Source of the DNA: Salinibacter altiplanensis
GTDB lineage: Bacteria; Bacteroidota; Rhodothermia; Rhodothermales; Salinibacteraceae
Direction of reading: 5' to 3'
Assembly: GCF_002894645.1 (NCBI RefSeq)
Contig: NZ_NCQY01000003.1
Span: 1 to 64,000, forward strand
DNA: 64,000 nt
Shown here piece after piece: positions 55,187 through 64,000 of this stretch (position 1 is its first letter; every line of letters begins with the position of its first letter). The position numbers were made by a program, and so were the translations under genes. Under the pieces are notes generated by a model, which was not told the DNA's origin, searched no databases, and was given only the letters and a program-made list of their open reading frames with translations.

Positions 55187-55954
55187 ATGATCAGCGCCCT
55201 CGCAAGCAAAGTGGTGACGCTGTTCCAACACGTCGGGCGGTTCGTGAGGCTGCTGGGAGAGGCATTCGGAAGCCCCATCTACGACGGCCCCACCTACCGG
55301 CAGAACCTGGCCCGGGAGATGAAGCAGGTCGGCGTAGAGTCGCTGCCCATCGTCGCCATCGCCGCGGCGTTCACGGGGGGCGTGACGACCGAGCAGACGA
55401 TCTACCAAATGCGCTACCCACTCATTCCGGAAAGCACGGTGGGCGCCATCGTGGTGCCGTCCGTCATTCTGGAGTTCGGGGCACTTATTACGGCATTCAT
55501 CCTGGCGGGCCGCGTGAGCGCCCGGATCGCGGCGGAGCTGGGCTCGATGCGCACGAACGGCCAGATCGACGCGCTCAGCGTGATGGGCATCAGCGCATCG
55601 GGCTATCTGGTCTGGCCCCGGGTGCTGGCCGGCGTGATCACGTTTCCGTTCCTGTACATCGTCGCGAGCGTAGTGGGCGGGGCGGCCGGGTTTGGGGTGG
55701 CCGCCACGTCCGGCACCGTCACGCCCGCGGAGTTCTTGTCCGGCGCCCGGTCGTTCTTTACGGGGTTCATGGCGGTCTACGGCCTGGTGAAGGCCGTCGT
55801 CTTCGGGTTCTTGATTACCGCCATCGCCTGCTACGTCGGCTTCTACACCGAGGGCGGGGCCCAGGGAGTGGGACGGAGCGCCACCCGGGCCGCCGTAACA
55901 ACGTGCATGTTCGTGCTGGTGGCCGACTACCTGCTCGCCCTCCTCATGCTTTGA
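55187..55954 (+). CDS. mlaE: MlaE-type ABC lipid-transport permease
   Basis: 255 aa from ATG 55187. Family pattern: a short N-terminal amphipathic helix (FQHVGRFVRLLGEAFGSPIY), REMKQVGVESLPIVAIAAAF, then TGGVTTEQTIYQMRYPLIPE, the core ELGSMRTNGQIDALSVMGIS with about five membrane segments (PSVILEFGALITAFILAGRV; VLAGVITFPFLYIVASVVGG; FFTGFMAVYGLVKAVVFGFL; TTCMFVLVADYLLALLML). It moves phospholipid across the inner membrane with MlaF and MlaD; direction cannot be told. It heads mlaE-mlaF-mlaD; no MlaB or MlaC gene is in the window. The coding end is duplicated (see repeat). Confidence 0.93.
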   Translation: MISALASKVVTLFQHVGRFVRLLGEAFGSPIYDGPTYRQNLAREMKQVGVESLPIVAIAAAFTGGVTTEQTIYQMRYPLIPESTVGAIVVPSVILEFGALITAFILAGRVSARIAAELGSMRTNGQIDALSVMGISASGYLVWPRVLAGVITFPFLYIVASVVGGAAGFGVAATSGTVTPAEFLSGARSFFTGFMAVYGLVKAVVFGFLITAIACYVGFYTEGGAQGVGRSATRAAVTTCMFVLVADYLLALLML

Positions 55955-55974
55955 CGAGCTCATGCTTTGACAAG
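55943..55974 (+). repeat. 16-bp tandem duplication spanning the mlaE stop
   Basis: ctcatgctttgacgag (55943-55958) is followed by ctcatgctttgacaag (55959-55974), 15 of 16 bases identical. The first copy holds the last codons and TGA of mlaE; the second repeats codons and stop beyond it. It looks like a recent slippage duplication with no effect on the protein. Confidence 0.8.
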
Positions 55975-56042
55975 CCGTTCGCCCTGCGCGTCCCATCGCG
56001 CTGCTCCCCCATCGCGCCCCTCTGCTCCGACGCCCACGTGCC

Positions 56043-56777
56043 ATGATCGAGGTCGAAAACGTCCACAAAGGGTTTGACGGAACGCCCGTGCTAGAGGGGG
56101 TCGACTTCGAAATCGACGAGTGCAATCTCTTCGCGATCGTCGGCCACTCGGGCTCGGGCAAGAGCGTGCTGCTCCGTCACCTGGTGGGCCTGCTGCAACC
56201 TGATCAGGGCCACGTGCGCGTCGGGGACACGGACCTGGCCACGCTGTCGGACGACGAGCTGGAAACAGTCCGTACGCGCTTCGGCATGCTCTTTCAGGGC
56301 GGGGCCCTGTTCGACTCGATGACGGTCTACGACAACGTGTCCCTTCCGCTCCGGCTCCACACCGACCAGCCCGAGTCCGAAATCGAAGCCCGAGTGATGG
56401 AGGAGCTGGAGCGGGTGGAGCTCCGGGCTGCGGCCGATCAGACGCCCGCGTCGCTTTCCGGTGGGCAGGTCAAGCGGGTGGCCCTGGCCCGCGCCATCGT
56501 TCGGAAGCCCCAGTACCTGTTCTACGACGAGCCCAGCAGCGGCCTGGACCCGGAGACCTCGAGCGTGATCGATGCCCTCATCAAGCAGCTCTCCCGCACG
56601 CTCTGCCGCATGGGGGTGATGGTGACGCACGACATGCACTCGGTGCTCTCGATCGCCGACCAGGTGGGCTTCCTGCACGAGGGGCAGATGCGGTTCGTGG
56701 GCACCGTGGAGGAGCTCCGGGCCTGCACCGACCCCGTGCTCTGCGACTTTCTGGAGGCGAATGCCTACCAGCTCTGA
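56043..56777 (+). CDS. mlaF: MlaF-type ABC ATPase
   Basis: 244 aa from ATG 56043. Walker A in AIVGHSGSGKSVLLRHLVGL, signature LSGGQVKRVALARAIVRKPQ, Walker B YLFYDEPSSGLDPETSSVID, and the switch His in MGVMVTHDMHSVLSIADQVG. It powers lipid movement by the MlaE permease. It lies 88 bp after mlaE and 60 bp before mlaD on the same strand. Confidence 0.95.
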   Translation: MIEVENVHKGFDGTPVLEGVDFEIDECNLFAIVGHSGSGKSVLLRHLVGLLQPDQGHVRVGDTDLATLSDDELETVRTRFGMLFQGGALFDSMTVYDNVSLPLRLHTDQPESEIEARVMEELERVELRAAADQTPASLSGGQVKRVALARAIVRKPQYLFYDEPSSGLDPETSSVIDALIKQLSRTLCRMGVMVTHDMHSVLSIADQVGFLHEGQMRFVGTVEELRACTDPVLCDFLEANAYQL

Positions 56778-56837
56778 GGCCGTCTCGGAGCCGCCCCAGG
56801 ACTTCTTTTTGTCTTTTCGACGCGATTCTTCCGTGCC

Positions 56838-57785
56838 ATGAGCTCAGACCGCAGCGACGAAAAAGAACGGGCGCGTTTCTGGAACGAGTTTCGGGTGGGC
56901 GTCCTCGCCGTCACGGCCCTCGGGCTCCTGGTACTGGGCGTCCGATTTCTGCAGAGCACCGCCCTCTTCGGAAGCACCTACACGCTGACCGCCCGCTTCG
57001 AGCAGGCGGAGGGCGTGGCGGCCGGCACGCCAGTCACGGTGCGGGGCATCTCTGTGGGCACCGTCGATCGGGTTGCGCTCGCGGAAGATGCGGGCGTCCG
57101 GGTGCGGATGCACATTCAGGACGACGTGCAGCTGCGGGAGGGCACGACCGCGTCGGTCGGCGGCATCGCGGCCCTCGATGATGTGAGCGTTTCGCTCAAT
57201 CGGGCGGACGCGGGCGATCCCCTTGCCACTGGGGCCCGCCTCCCCACAGTGGAGCAGGGCACGCTCGACGAGCTGCAGGAACGGGCCCTGCCAATTGCCG
57301 AACGGATCGACAGCGTACTGGCACAAACCTCCGGCACACTGTCGGAGGCGCAGCGCGTCCTCACGGGGTCGGAGCCAAACGTGCAGCGCCTGACCGAAAA
57401 CCTCCGCTCGGCCTCGGCGGGCATCGATGCGTTCGTGCAGCGGGAGCGTGCGCCCATGCGCCGCGCCATCGGCCACCTCGAACACACCACCGCCACCCTG
57501 GAGGCGCTCGTCGACACGCTCAACCGCGACACGCTGGCCCGGGCGGTGGAGGACGCAGAGCGGACCCTGCACTACACCCGCCGCACGGCCCGGTCGCTCG
57601 AACAGGGCGCTCAGGACCTGGAGGCGATCCTGGCGGACCTGCGGGCGGGACGGGGCACCGCGGGCAGGCTCCTGGACGACCCAGGCCTCTACCACCGGGC
57701 CGACTCCCTCTCGCTCCGGATGGACCGCATTCTGGAAGACTTTGAAGAGAACCCGGGGCGCTACATCAGCCTCGAAATTTTCTGA
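56838..57785 (+). CDS. mlaD: MlaD-type MCE-domain lipid carrier subunit
   Basis: 315 aa from ATG 56838. A single N-terminal membrane anchor ([20 protein letters not shown]) and an MCE domain ([59 protein letters not shown]). The following long helical part (about 155-300; [40 protein letters not shown]) would form the periplasmic channel-like extension. It works with MlaE and MlaF. The C-terminus has a short YISLEIF. The final gene of the mla set; transketolase follows after 154 bp. Confidence 0.93.
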   Translation: MSSDRSDEKERARFWNEFRVGVLAVTALGLLVLGVRFLQSTALFGSTYTLTARFEQAEGVAAGTPVTVRGISVGTVDRVALAEDAGVRVRMHIQDDVQLREGTTASVGGIAALDDVSVSLNRADAGDPLATGARLPTVEQGTLDELQERALPIAERIDSVLAQTSGTLSEAQRVLTGSEPNVQRLTENLRSASAGIDAFVQRERAPMRRAIGHLEHTTATLEALVDTLNRDTLARAVEDAERTLHYTRRTARSLEQGAQDLEAILADLRAGRGTAGRLLDDPGLYHRADSLSLRMDRILEDFEENPGRYISLEIF

Positions 57786-57939
57786 GCAAGCCGCCGCCCC
57801 TGGGCCGGTGAGGGACCGTAGGGCTGTAACGAACGCCCCCTCTCCACTACGGAATCGACGGAGTCGGGGGCGCCCCGTCGAGCCGAGGCACGGTCGCCCC
57901 TCCTCGAACGGTTTCCTGGGTGCAATCCTCCGCCCCGCC

Positions 57940-59988
57940 ATGGCCTCCTCTTCCGTCCACGAAACCTGCGTCAACACGCTTCGCTTCCTGGCCGCCGACG
58001 CGGTCGAGGAGGCCGGCAGCGGCCACCCCGGCATGCCGCTCGGCGCGGCACCCATGGCGTACGTGCTGTGGGATCGTTTTCTGAAGCACAACCCCAACAG
58101 TCCCGACTGGCCCAACCGCGACCGCTTCGTGCTGTCGGCGGGCCACGGCTCGGCGCTGCTCTACGCACTGCTGCACCTCTACGGCTACGACCTGCCGCGG
58201 GAGGCGCTCAAGAACTTCCGGCAGCTGCACAGCAAGACGCCCGGCCACCCAGAGTACGGCCACACGCCCGGCGTCGAGACGACCAGCGGCCCCCTCGGGC
58301 AGGGCTTTGCCAACGGCGTGGGCATGGCCCTCGCCGAGCGGTACCTGGCCGACACTTTTAACACGGACGCGCATCCGCTCGTCGACCACTACACGTACGG
58401 CATCGTCAGCGATGGGGACCTGATGGAGGGCCTCTCCGCGGAGGCCGGCGCGCTGGCCGGGCACCTCGGCCTCGGCAAGCTCATCTACCTCTACGACCAG
58501 AACTGTATCTCCATCGAGGGCGAGACGGACCTCGCCTTCACCGAGCGCGTGGCCTCCCGCTTCGACGCGCAGGGCTGGCACGTGCAGCACGTGGAGAACG
58601 GAAATGACCTCGGCGACATCGAGGTGGCTATTGAGGCGGCCCAGGAGGCCACGGAGCGCCCGTCCCTCATCTGCGTCCGCACCCACATTGGCTACGGCAG
58701 CCCCCAGCAGGACACGGCCGACGTGCACGGCTCGCCGCTCGGGGAGGAGGACCTGGCGGCGACGAAAGAGCGGCTCGACTGGCCGACGGAGCCCCGCTTC
58801 CACGTCCCCGAAGACGCCTACGAGCACTGCCGGCGCACGCTGCGGACCGGTCCCGAGCAGCAGGCCGCCTGGGAGGAGACGGTGGACGCCTACCGCGAGG
58901 CCCACCCCGACGCGTGCCGCCTCTTCCTGCGGGCGATGGACGGAGAGGTGCCCGAGTACGAGGCCGACCACGTGCCCACCTTTCAGCCCGAAGACGGCCC
59001 GATCGCCACACGCAACGCCTCGGGCGAGACGCTGCAGGAACTGGCCGCCAACATCTGCACGCTCGTCGGCGGCTCCGCCGACCTGGCGCCGTCCAACAAG
59101 ACGCACCTGGAGGGCTACGGCACCTTCCAGGCCGACCGGACGGGGCGCAGCCCGGAGACTACTTCCTCCTTCCAGTCGGGGCGCAACATCCACTTCGGGG
59201 TCCGCGAGCACGGGATGGGGGCCGTCACCAACGGGATCGCCCTGCACGGCGGCCTGCTTCCGTTCGACGCCACCTTCTTCGCGTTCTCCGACTACATGCG
59301 CCCGGCCCTGCGCCTGTCGGCCCTGATGGGCCTGCACCGCGTCACGGTCTTCACGCACGACTCGATCGCGCTCGGGGAGGACGGCCCCACGCACCAGCCG
59401 GTGGAACACCTGATGGCCATGCGCGCCATTCCCGGGTATACGGTCCTCCGCCCCGCCGACGCCAACGAGACGGCCGCCGCCTGGCGATTTGCCGTGGAGC
59501 ACGACGGCCCGGTGGGGCTCGTCCTGACGCGGCAGGACCTCCCCATTCTCGGCCCGCACCGCATTCCGGACGATGCCATCGAGCGTGGCGCGTACGTCTT
59601 GGAGGACCCCGACCGCACCCCGGACGTTATCCTCGTGGCGACCGGCTCGGAGGTACACCTCGCCCGAAACGCCGCCGCGGCCCTGAGCGACGAGAGCGTG
59701 GCGACCCGCGTGGTCTCGATGCCGTCGATGGAGCGGTTCGAGGAACAGTCCAAATCGTACCGCCACGACGTGCTGCCGCCGGACGCGCCCACGGTGGCCG
59801 TGGAGGCCGGCGTCACGCGCGGTTGGCATCACCTCGTCGGCGACGACGGGGCCGTTCTCGGGCTCGACCGCTTCGGCCTTTCGGGGCCCGGAGAGGAGGT
59901 CTATGAGGAGCTCGGCTTTACCGTCGATCGCGTCACCGACGCCGTGCACGACGTCCTGGAGGGCACAGCGCCCCCAACGGCCTCGTAA
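57940..59988 (+). CDS. tkt: Transketolase
   Basis: 682 aa from ATG 57940, full length. TPP-binding half: [40 protein letters not shown], the metal-binding [20 protein letters not shown], and [20 protein letters not shown]. Second half: [20 protein letters not shown], with [20 protein letters not shown] and C-terminal [17 protein letters not shown]. It transfers two-carbon units among pentose and hexose phosphates in the cytosol. First gene of a same-strand pentose-phosphate set. Confidence 0.96.
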   Translation: MASSSVHETCVNTLRFLAADAVEEAGSGHPGMPLGAAPMAYVLWDRFLKHNPNSPDWPNRDRFVLSAGHGSALLYALLHLYGYDLPREALKNFRQLHSKTPGHPEYGHTPGVETTSGPLGQGFANGVGMALAERYLADTFNTDAHPLVDHYTYGIVSDGDLMEGLSAEAGALAGHLGLGKLIYLYDQNCISIEGETDLAFTERVASRFDAQGWHVQHVENGNDLGDIEVAIEAAQEATERPSLICVRTHIGYGSPQQDTADVHGSPLGEEDLAATKERLDWPTEPRFHVPEDAYEHCRRTLRTGPEQQAAWEETVDAYREAHPDACRLFLRAMDGEVPEYEADHVPTFQPEDGPIATRNASGETLQELAANICTLVGGSADLAPSNKTHLEGYGTFQADRTGRSPETTSSFQSGRNIHFGVREHGMGAVTNGIALHGGLLPFDATFFAFSDYMRPALRLSALMGLHRVTVFTHDSIALGEDGPTHQPVEHLMAMRAIPGYTVLRPADANETAAAWRFAVEHDGPVGLVLTRQDLPILGPHRIPDDAIERGAYVLEDPDRTPDVILVATGSEVHLARNAAAALSDESVATRVVSMPSMERFEEQSKSYRHDVLPPDAPTVAVEAGVTRGWHHLVGDDGAVLGLDRFGLSGPGEEVYEELGFTVDRVTDAVHDVLEGTAPPTAS

Positions 59989-60063
59989 CCTCGCGCTCTG
60001 CTCCTGGCGCCTCCGCCACACCACTCCACACAACGCGCTCCAACGCATCCTCCCAAGCTCCCT

Positions 60064-62832
60064 ATGCCCGATACCACAACCGCCCCTGCCGCCCCCCTCG
60101 CCGCCCGCGACGAAGGCCAGTCCCTCTGGCTCGACTACATCCGCCGCAGCCTCATGTCCAGCGGCCAGCTCGACCGGCTCATCGACGAGGACGCCCTCCG
60201 CGGCCTCACCTCCAACCCTGCCATCTTCCAGAAGGCCATCGGCGGAAGCGACGAGTACGACGAGGCCATCGAGGCCTTTCTGGGGGAGGATCCGGAGATG
60301 GACGCCGGCGAGATCTACGAGCGCCTGGCCATCGAAGACATCCGCCGCGCCGCCGACACCCTGCGCCCGGTCTACGACGAGACCGGCGTCGACGGCGTCG
60401 TGAGCCTGGAGGTCTCCCCGCACCTCGCTCACGACACCGAGGGCACCATCGAGGAGGCGCGTCGGCTCTGGGACACGGTCGACCGGCCCAACCTCATGAT
60501 CAAGGTGCCGGCCACCGACGCTGGCATCCCCGCCATCGAGCAGCTGTTGAGCGAGGGGATCAATGTGAACGTCACCCTCATGTTCTCGCTGGGTCACTAC
60601 GAGAAGGTGGCCCAGGCCTACCTGCGCGGCCTCCGCCGGGCCGACGACCCGAGCGGCATCGTCTCGGTGGCCTCCCTCTTCGTGAGCCGCGTGGCGCGGG
60701 AGGTCGACCACCGCCTCAAGGACCGAGGCCTGACCGACGAGGTGGACTTCAACGGCAGCGACGTGGCCATCGCCAACGCCAGGAAGGCCTACCAGCGCTT
60801 CGAGGAGATCTTCCACGGCGACGCCTTTGCCGACCTCCGCGAACAGGGCGCCTTCGTGCAGCGGCCGCTCTGGGCGTCGACCAGCACCAAGGACCCGACC
60901 CGCTCGGACGTGCTGTACGTGGAGACGCTGATCGGGGAGCAGACGGTCAACACGATCCCGCCCGACACGCTCGACGCGTTCCGCGACCACGGCACCGTCG
61001 CCGGCCAGACGGTGACGGCCGACCGGGACCGGGACGAGGAGGTCCTGCGGCGGCTGGGCGACATCGGCATCGATCTCGACGACGTGACGGAGACGCTGCA
61101 GGAGCGGGGCGTGAAGAAGTTCGTCGACCCCTTCGACGACCTCATGGAGACACTTGAGAAGAAGCGCGAGGCCATCGTTGGGGACTCGCCCGATTCCGTC
61201 TCGTTCGACCTCAGCGGCCACGAGGACCGCGTGGTCCAGCGCCTTCAGACGTGGCAGAACGACGACTTCGCGTGCCGGATGTGGCGCCGCGACCCGACGC
61301 TCTGGGCCGATGAAGACACGCCGGAGCTCACCAACCGTCTGGGCTGGCTCGACCTTCCCGAGTCGATGCAGGAGGAGGCCGATAACATTACGGCCTTTGC
61401 CGACTCGGTGACGGGCGACGTCGACGACGTGGTGGTGCTCGGCATGGGCGGCTCCAGCCTGGCCCCGGACGTGTTCGGCCAGGTGTTCGAGCCGGCAGAC
61501 GGCTATCCGGACCTCACTGTGCTCGACAGCACGCACCCGGACGCCGTCGAGGCCCTGGCCGGCGACCTCGACCTGGAGCGGACGCTCTTCGTCGTCGCCA
61601 GCAAGTCCGGCACCACGACCGAGACGCTCTCCTTTTTCCGCTACTTCTGGGACCGGGTCTCGGGCGTCACCGACACGCCGGGGGACCACTTCGTGGCGAA
61701 CACCGATCCGGGGTCAAACCTGGAGGACCTCGCGCGGGAGCGCGACTTCCGGGCCGTCTTCCTCGCCCCCCCGGACGTGGGCGGGCGCTACTCGGCCCTC
61801 ACGCCCTTCGGCCTTGTGCCGGCGGCCCTGATGGGCATCGACCTACAGCGGCTGCTCGATCGGGCCTGGACGGCCGAGGAGGCCTCGGCCTTCTGCGTGG
61901 AGGCGCCGAACAACGCCGGGCTGGAGCTGGGCGCCGCACTGGGCGAGCTGGCCGAGGCCGGGCGTGACAAGGTCACGTTCGTCACCTCGCCGACGCTCGA
62001 CAGCTTCCCGGCGTGGCAGGAGCAGCTCATCGCCGAGAGCACCGGGAAGGACGACACCGGCATCGTACCGGTTGCCGACGAGCCGCTGGCGGGCCCCGAT
62101 GCGTACGGCGACGACCGCGTCTTCGTCCATTTCTACCTCGACGGGGAGCAGGACCGGGCCACGATTGGAAAGCTCGATGCGCTCAAGGACGCCGGGCACC
62201 CGGTCCTCCGCGTCCGCCTCGACGACCGCTACGACCTGGCCCGCGAGATGTACCGCTGGGAGATGGGCGTCGCGTCGGCCGGGGCGGTGCTGGGGATCCA
62301 CCCCTTCAACCAGCCGAACGTGGAGGCCGCGAAGCGCCTCGCGAAGGAAGCCATGCAGTCCGAGAATGGGACCGGCGGCGAGACGCGCACCATCGCCGCC
62401 GACGACACAGGGGCCCTGGAGAAGGAGCTGGGCGAGTGGCTCGGCGCGGCCGACGCGACGAGCTACCTCGGCGTGCAGGCCTACCTGGCCCCGACCAACG
62501 AGACCACGGCGGCGCTGGACGAGCTCGTCACCACGCTCCGGGACCAGACCGGCCTCGCCACCACGCTCGGCTACGGCCCCCGCTTCCTTCACTCCACCGG
62601 CCAGCTGCACAAGGGCGGCCCGCCGAACGGCCTCTTCCTGCAGCTCGTGGACACCCCGTCCGCGAACGGGCCCGTCCCGGAAACCGACTACACGTTCAAG
62701 GAGCTGATCGCGGCCCAGTCCACCGGCGACTACCAGGCGCTCCGAGAAGCGGACCGCACCGTGCTGCGGGTGCGGGTCAACTCCTCAGAACTTGGTCGGG
62801 TTGTTGAGGCGATTGAGGCGCAGCTTGCATGA
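60064..62832 (+). CDS. tal-pgi: Bifunctional transaldolase/phosphoglucose isomerase
   Basis: 922 aa, the length of the known fused enzyme. Transaldolase half (1 to about 360): ALRGLTSNPAIFQKAIGGS, then the Schiff-base Lys in PNLMIKVPATDAGIPAIEQL, and NVTLMFSLGHYEKVAQAYLR. PGI half (about 380-922): VVVLGMGGSSLAPDVFGQV, FVVASKSGTTTETLSFFRYF, a catalytic-type region PFNQPNVEAAKRLAKEAM, and GPRFLHSTGQLHKGGPPNGL. It links the non-oxidative pentose phosphate pathway and glycolysis by interconverting sedoheptulose-7P, fructose-6P and glucose-6P. It is 75 bp after transketolase, and the fusion is characteristic of several bacterial lineages. Confidence 0.95.
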   Translation: MPDTTTAPAAPLAARDEGQSLWLDYIRRSLMSSGQLDRLIDEDALRGLTSNPAIFQKAIGGSDEYDEAIEAFLGEDPEMDAGEIYERLAIEDIRRAADTLRPVYDETGVDGVVSLEVSPHLAHDTEGTIEEARRLWDTVDRPNLMIKVPATDAGIPAIEQLLSEGINVNVTLMFSLGHYEKVAQAYLRGLRRADDPSGIVSVASLFVSRVAREVDHRLKDRGLTDEVDFNGSDVAIANARKAYQRFEEIFHGDAFADLREQGAFVQRPLWASTSTKDPTRSDVLYVETLIGEQTVNTIPPDTLDAFRDHGTVAGQTVTADRDRDEEVLRRLGDIGIDLDDVTETLQERGVKKFVDPFDDLMETLEKKREAIVGDSPDSVSFDLSGHEDRVVQRLQTWQNDDFACRMWRRDPTLWADEDTPELTNRLGWLDLPESMQEEADNITAFADSVTGDVDDVVVLGMGGSSLAPDVFGQVFEPADGYPDLTVLDSTHPDAVEALAGDLDLERTLFVVASKSGTTTETLSFFRYFWDRVSGVTDTPGDHFVANTDPGSNLEDLARERDFRAVFLAPPDVGGRYSALTPFGLVPAALMGIDLQRLLDRAWTAEEASAFCVEAPNNAGLELGAALGELAEAGRDKVTFVTSPTLDSFPAWQEQLIAESTGKDDTGIVPVADEPLAGPDAYGDDRVFVHFYLDGEQDRATIGKLDALKDAGHPVLRVRLDDRYDLAREMYRWEMGVASAGAVLGIHPFNQPNVEAAKRLAKEAMQSENGTGGETRTIAADDTGALEKELGEWLGAADATSYLGVQAYLAPTNETTAALDELVTTLRDQTGLATTLGYGPRFLHSTGQLHKGGPPNGLFLQLVDTPSANGPVPETDYTFKELIAAQSTGDYQALREADRTVLRVRVNSSELGRVVEAIEAQLA

Positions 62833-62968
62833 CGCGCAAAATGTGATGTCGTGATGTGACTATCTCCTCCAAACGCCTCACGCATCGCTCCTCACGCATC
62901 ACGTTCCCCCCACGAAGCGAATTTGCCTCCGTTCCGGCGGCCTCGGTTGACGAAGCCCTCAAGACACG

Positions 62969-63721
62969 ATGCCCGACATCAACGCTTTCGTTTTCGACCT
63001 CGACGGCACGCTCGTCCAGACCGAACGGCTGAAGGCCCGCTCGTACGCGAAGGCCGCCGTGGCGCTCTGCCCCGAGGACGTGACCGAAGACGACGTGATG
63101 GAGGCGTACAAGGACGTCGTCGGCGAGTCGCGCCAGGTGGTGGCCACCACGCTCATGGAGCGCTCCGGCCTGGAGGCGGTGTCCGCCGAGCACATGACGG
63201 AGATCGGCGTAGACGCGCCGTGGCAGGCCTTCGTGCAGGTGCGGCTCGGCTACTACCACGACCTCGTGGGAGACCCCGACGTGCTCCGCGAGAACCGGTG
63301 GCCTCACTCGCTCGCGCTCCTGGAGCGGGCCCGCGAGAACCAGTGCGCCGTCGCCCTCGCCACCACTTCACGCCGCACACAGGCCTGCCATGTGCTCGAC
63401 GTTCTCGGCCACGACGACACGTTCGATTTCGTGGCCACGGCCGACGACGTGGCGCGCACCAAGCCACACCCCGAGATCTACCGGATGTGTGCCGTGGAGC
63501 TCGGCGTGGCCCCCGAGCGCATCCTCGCCATCGAGGACTCGCCCACCGGCACCGAGGCCGCCCTCGCGGCCGGACTCCACTGTATCGCGTTCGGGACGCC
63601 GTTCACGGAGGCCCGGCTCCAGGCGGAATCTTCCCTCGACGACCGCTGGATCGTGACGGACCCGAACGACCTCCTCAACACCGTCGATACCCTTCTGGAA
63701 GAGCCTGCCTTATCGAAATAG
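62969..63721 (+). CDS. HAD-family phosphatase/phosphoglucomutase-like
   Basis: 250 aa from ATG 62969. HAD motifs: nucleophile Asp in FVFDLDGTLVQTERLKARSY; cap segment; Thr/Ser motif in CAVALATTSRRTQACHVLDV; Lys and acidic motif in ARTKPHPEIYRMCAVELGVA, and ILAIEDSPTGTEAALAAGLH. The first motif and cap resemble beta-phosphoglucomutases and sugar phosphatases. It lies between tal-pgi (136 bp before) and gnd (70 bp after) on the same strand, so a sugar-phosphate substrate is likely. Confidence 0.9.
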   Translation: MPDINAFVFDLDGTLVQTERLKARSYAKAAVALCPEDVTEDDVMEAYKDVVGESRQVVATTLMERSGLEAVSAEHMTEIGVDAPWQAFVQVRLGYYHDLVGDPDVLRENRWPHSLALLERARENQCAVALATTSRRTQACHVLDVLGHDDTFDFVATADDVARTKPHPEIYRMCAVELGVAPERILAIEDSPTGTEAALAAGLHCIAFGTPFTEARLQAESSLDDRWIVTDPNDLLNTVDTLLEEPALSK

Positions 63722-63746
63722 CCCCCGGAGGCGGCGCCTCGGGGCT
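63720..63746 (+). terminator. GC-rich hairpin just after the HAD gene
   Basis: The inverted repeat agcccc...gaggc with gcctc...ggggct (a 2-bp bulge on the left side) begins on the stop codon of the HAD gene and would form a strong stem. There is no T-tract after it, so it may be a pausing, stabilising or attenuating hairpin between the HAD gene and gnd. Confidence 0.45.
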
Positions 63747-63790
63747 CCTCTAGCTCGACATTTACGCTCCACAAAAACCTGCTTCCACTT

Positions 63791-64000
63791 ATGAAACTCG
63801 GAATGATCGGACTCGGCAAGATGGGCGCGAACATGAGTCGCCGCCTCATGCAAGACGGCCACGAGGTCGTCGGCTTCGACCTCGACGAGAGTGCCGTGGA
63901 GGAACTTAAGAACGACGGCGCCGCGGGGGCAACGGCCCTCGACGAACTCGTCGACCAGCTCGACCCGCCCCGCGTCTGCTGGATCATGGTGCCGGCGGGC
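63791..64000 (+). CDS. gnd: 6-phosphogluconate dehydrogenase, N-terminal part (window edge)
   Basis: Only the first 70 residues are in the window; the gene continues past base 64000. They include the NAD(P)-binding motif MKLGMIGLGKMGANMSRRLM, then QDGHEVVGFDLDESAVEELK and PPRVCWIMVPAG, which match 6-phosphogluconate dehydrogenase (or the closely related 3-hydroxyisobutyrate type). The pentose-phosphate neighbours favour gnd. It would oxidise 6-phosphogluconate to ribulose-5-phosphate with NAD(P). Confidence 0.88.
   Translation, partial: MKLGMIGLGKMGANMSRRLMQDGHEVVGFDLDESAVEELKNDGAAGATALDELVDQLDPPRVCWIMVPAG

Noticed and set aside
57847-61689. A 1280-codon minus-strand open frame
   Set aside because: It lies antisense to transketolase and transaldolase/PGI, whose motifs are clear. 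Long antisense frames are expected at this GC content, and the translation is full of Val/Arg/Gly/His with no domain.
1-64000. CRISPR arrays, tRNA or rRNA genes
   Set aside because: I saw no regularly spaced repeats and no cloverleaf or rRNA-like sequence; a covariance search was not possible here, so a missed tRNA cannot be fully excluded.

Overview
The window is GC-rich, densely packed bacterial chromosome with strongly acidic predicted proteins. It carries a Bacteroidetes-like gene stock: outer-membrane barrels, an Mla lipid system, a TolC/RND efflux set and a fused transaldolase-phosphoglucose isomerase. It also has many GAF/PAS histidine kinases with a haloarchaeal look. Together this points to an extreme halophile of the Salinibacter type (Rhodothermota). 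The assignment is inference from protein character; no rRNA or other marker lies in the window. No tRNA, rRNA, CRISPR array, insertion sequence or phage was seen.

Layout. 1-1.5 kb: lemA and a TPM-domain gene on the minus strand. 1.8-5.1 kb: a large GAF/PAS hybrid-sensor kinase. 5.2-6.1 kb: a degenerate AAA-like gene and a gene remnant. 6.1-9.3 kb: a minus-strand operon of two DUF3179 paralogues and a barrel protein. 9.9-11.4 kb: a kinase flanked by membrane domains at both ends. 11.6-13.6 kb: ECF sigma factor, small cysteine protein and ROK sugar kinase. 14.1-16.4 kb: a flavoprotein fused to a membrane polyferredoxin. 16.6-25.9 kb: a six-gene signalling island on the plus strand (MEDS protein, three histidine kinases, a single-domain receiver and a sigma-54 activator). 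26-29 kb: TauE permease, small membrane protein and an exported HtrA-like protease. 29.4-31.3 kb: GH15 hydrolase. 31.3-33.5 kb: a kinase with an OB-fold-like exported sensor. 33.9-41.4 kb: TetR, TolC fusion, membrane fusion protein and RND pump. 41.6-42.3 kb: a small barrel protein. 43-47.7 kb: GH63-like and GH133-like glucan hydrolases. 47.9-50.2 kb: two convergent serine hydrolases. 50.3-53.2 kb: an exported dikinase-like protein. 55.2-57.8 kb: mlaE-mlaF-mlaD. 57.9-64 kb: transketolase, transaldolase/PGI, a HAD phosphatase and the start of gnd.

How the parts relate. The right end is a pentose-phosphate cluster. Three glucan-active hydrolases, a ROK kinase and a dikinase resembling alpha-glucan water dikinase suggest a carbohydrate-storage theme through the middle, though no glycogen synthase is present here. 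The efflux operon carries its own TetR gene, whose start codon lies inside a 16-bp palindrome; a near copy of that palindrome occurs 1 kb away in a long non-coding stretch. The most unusual proteins are the exported dikinase-like protein, the flavoprotein-polyferredoxin with a permuted FAD domain, the TolC protein fused to a solute-binding domain, and the kinases with uncommon sensor architectures. I found no complete new defence or mobile system.
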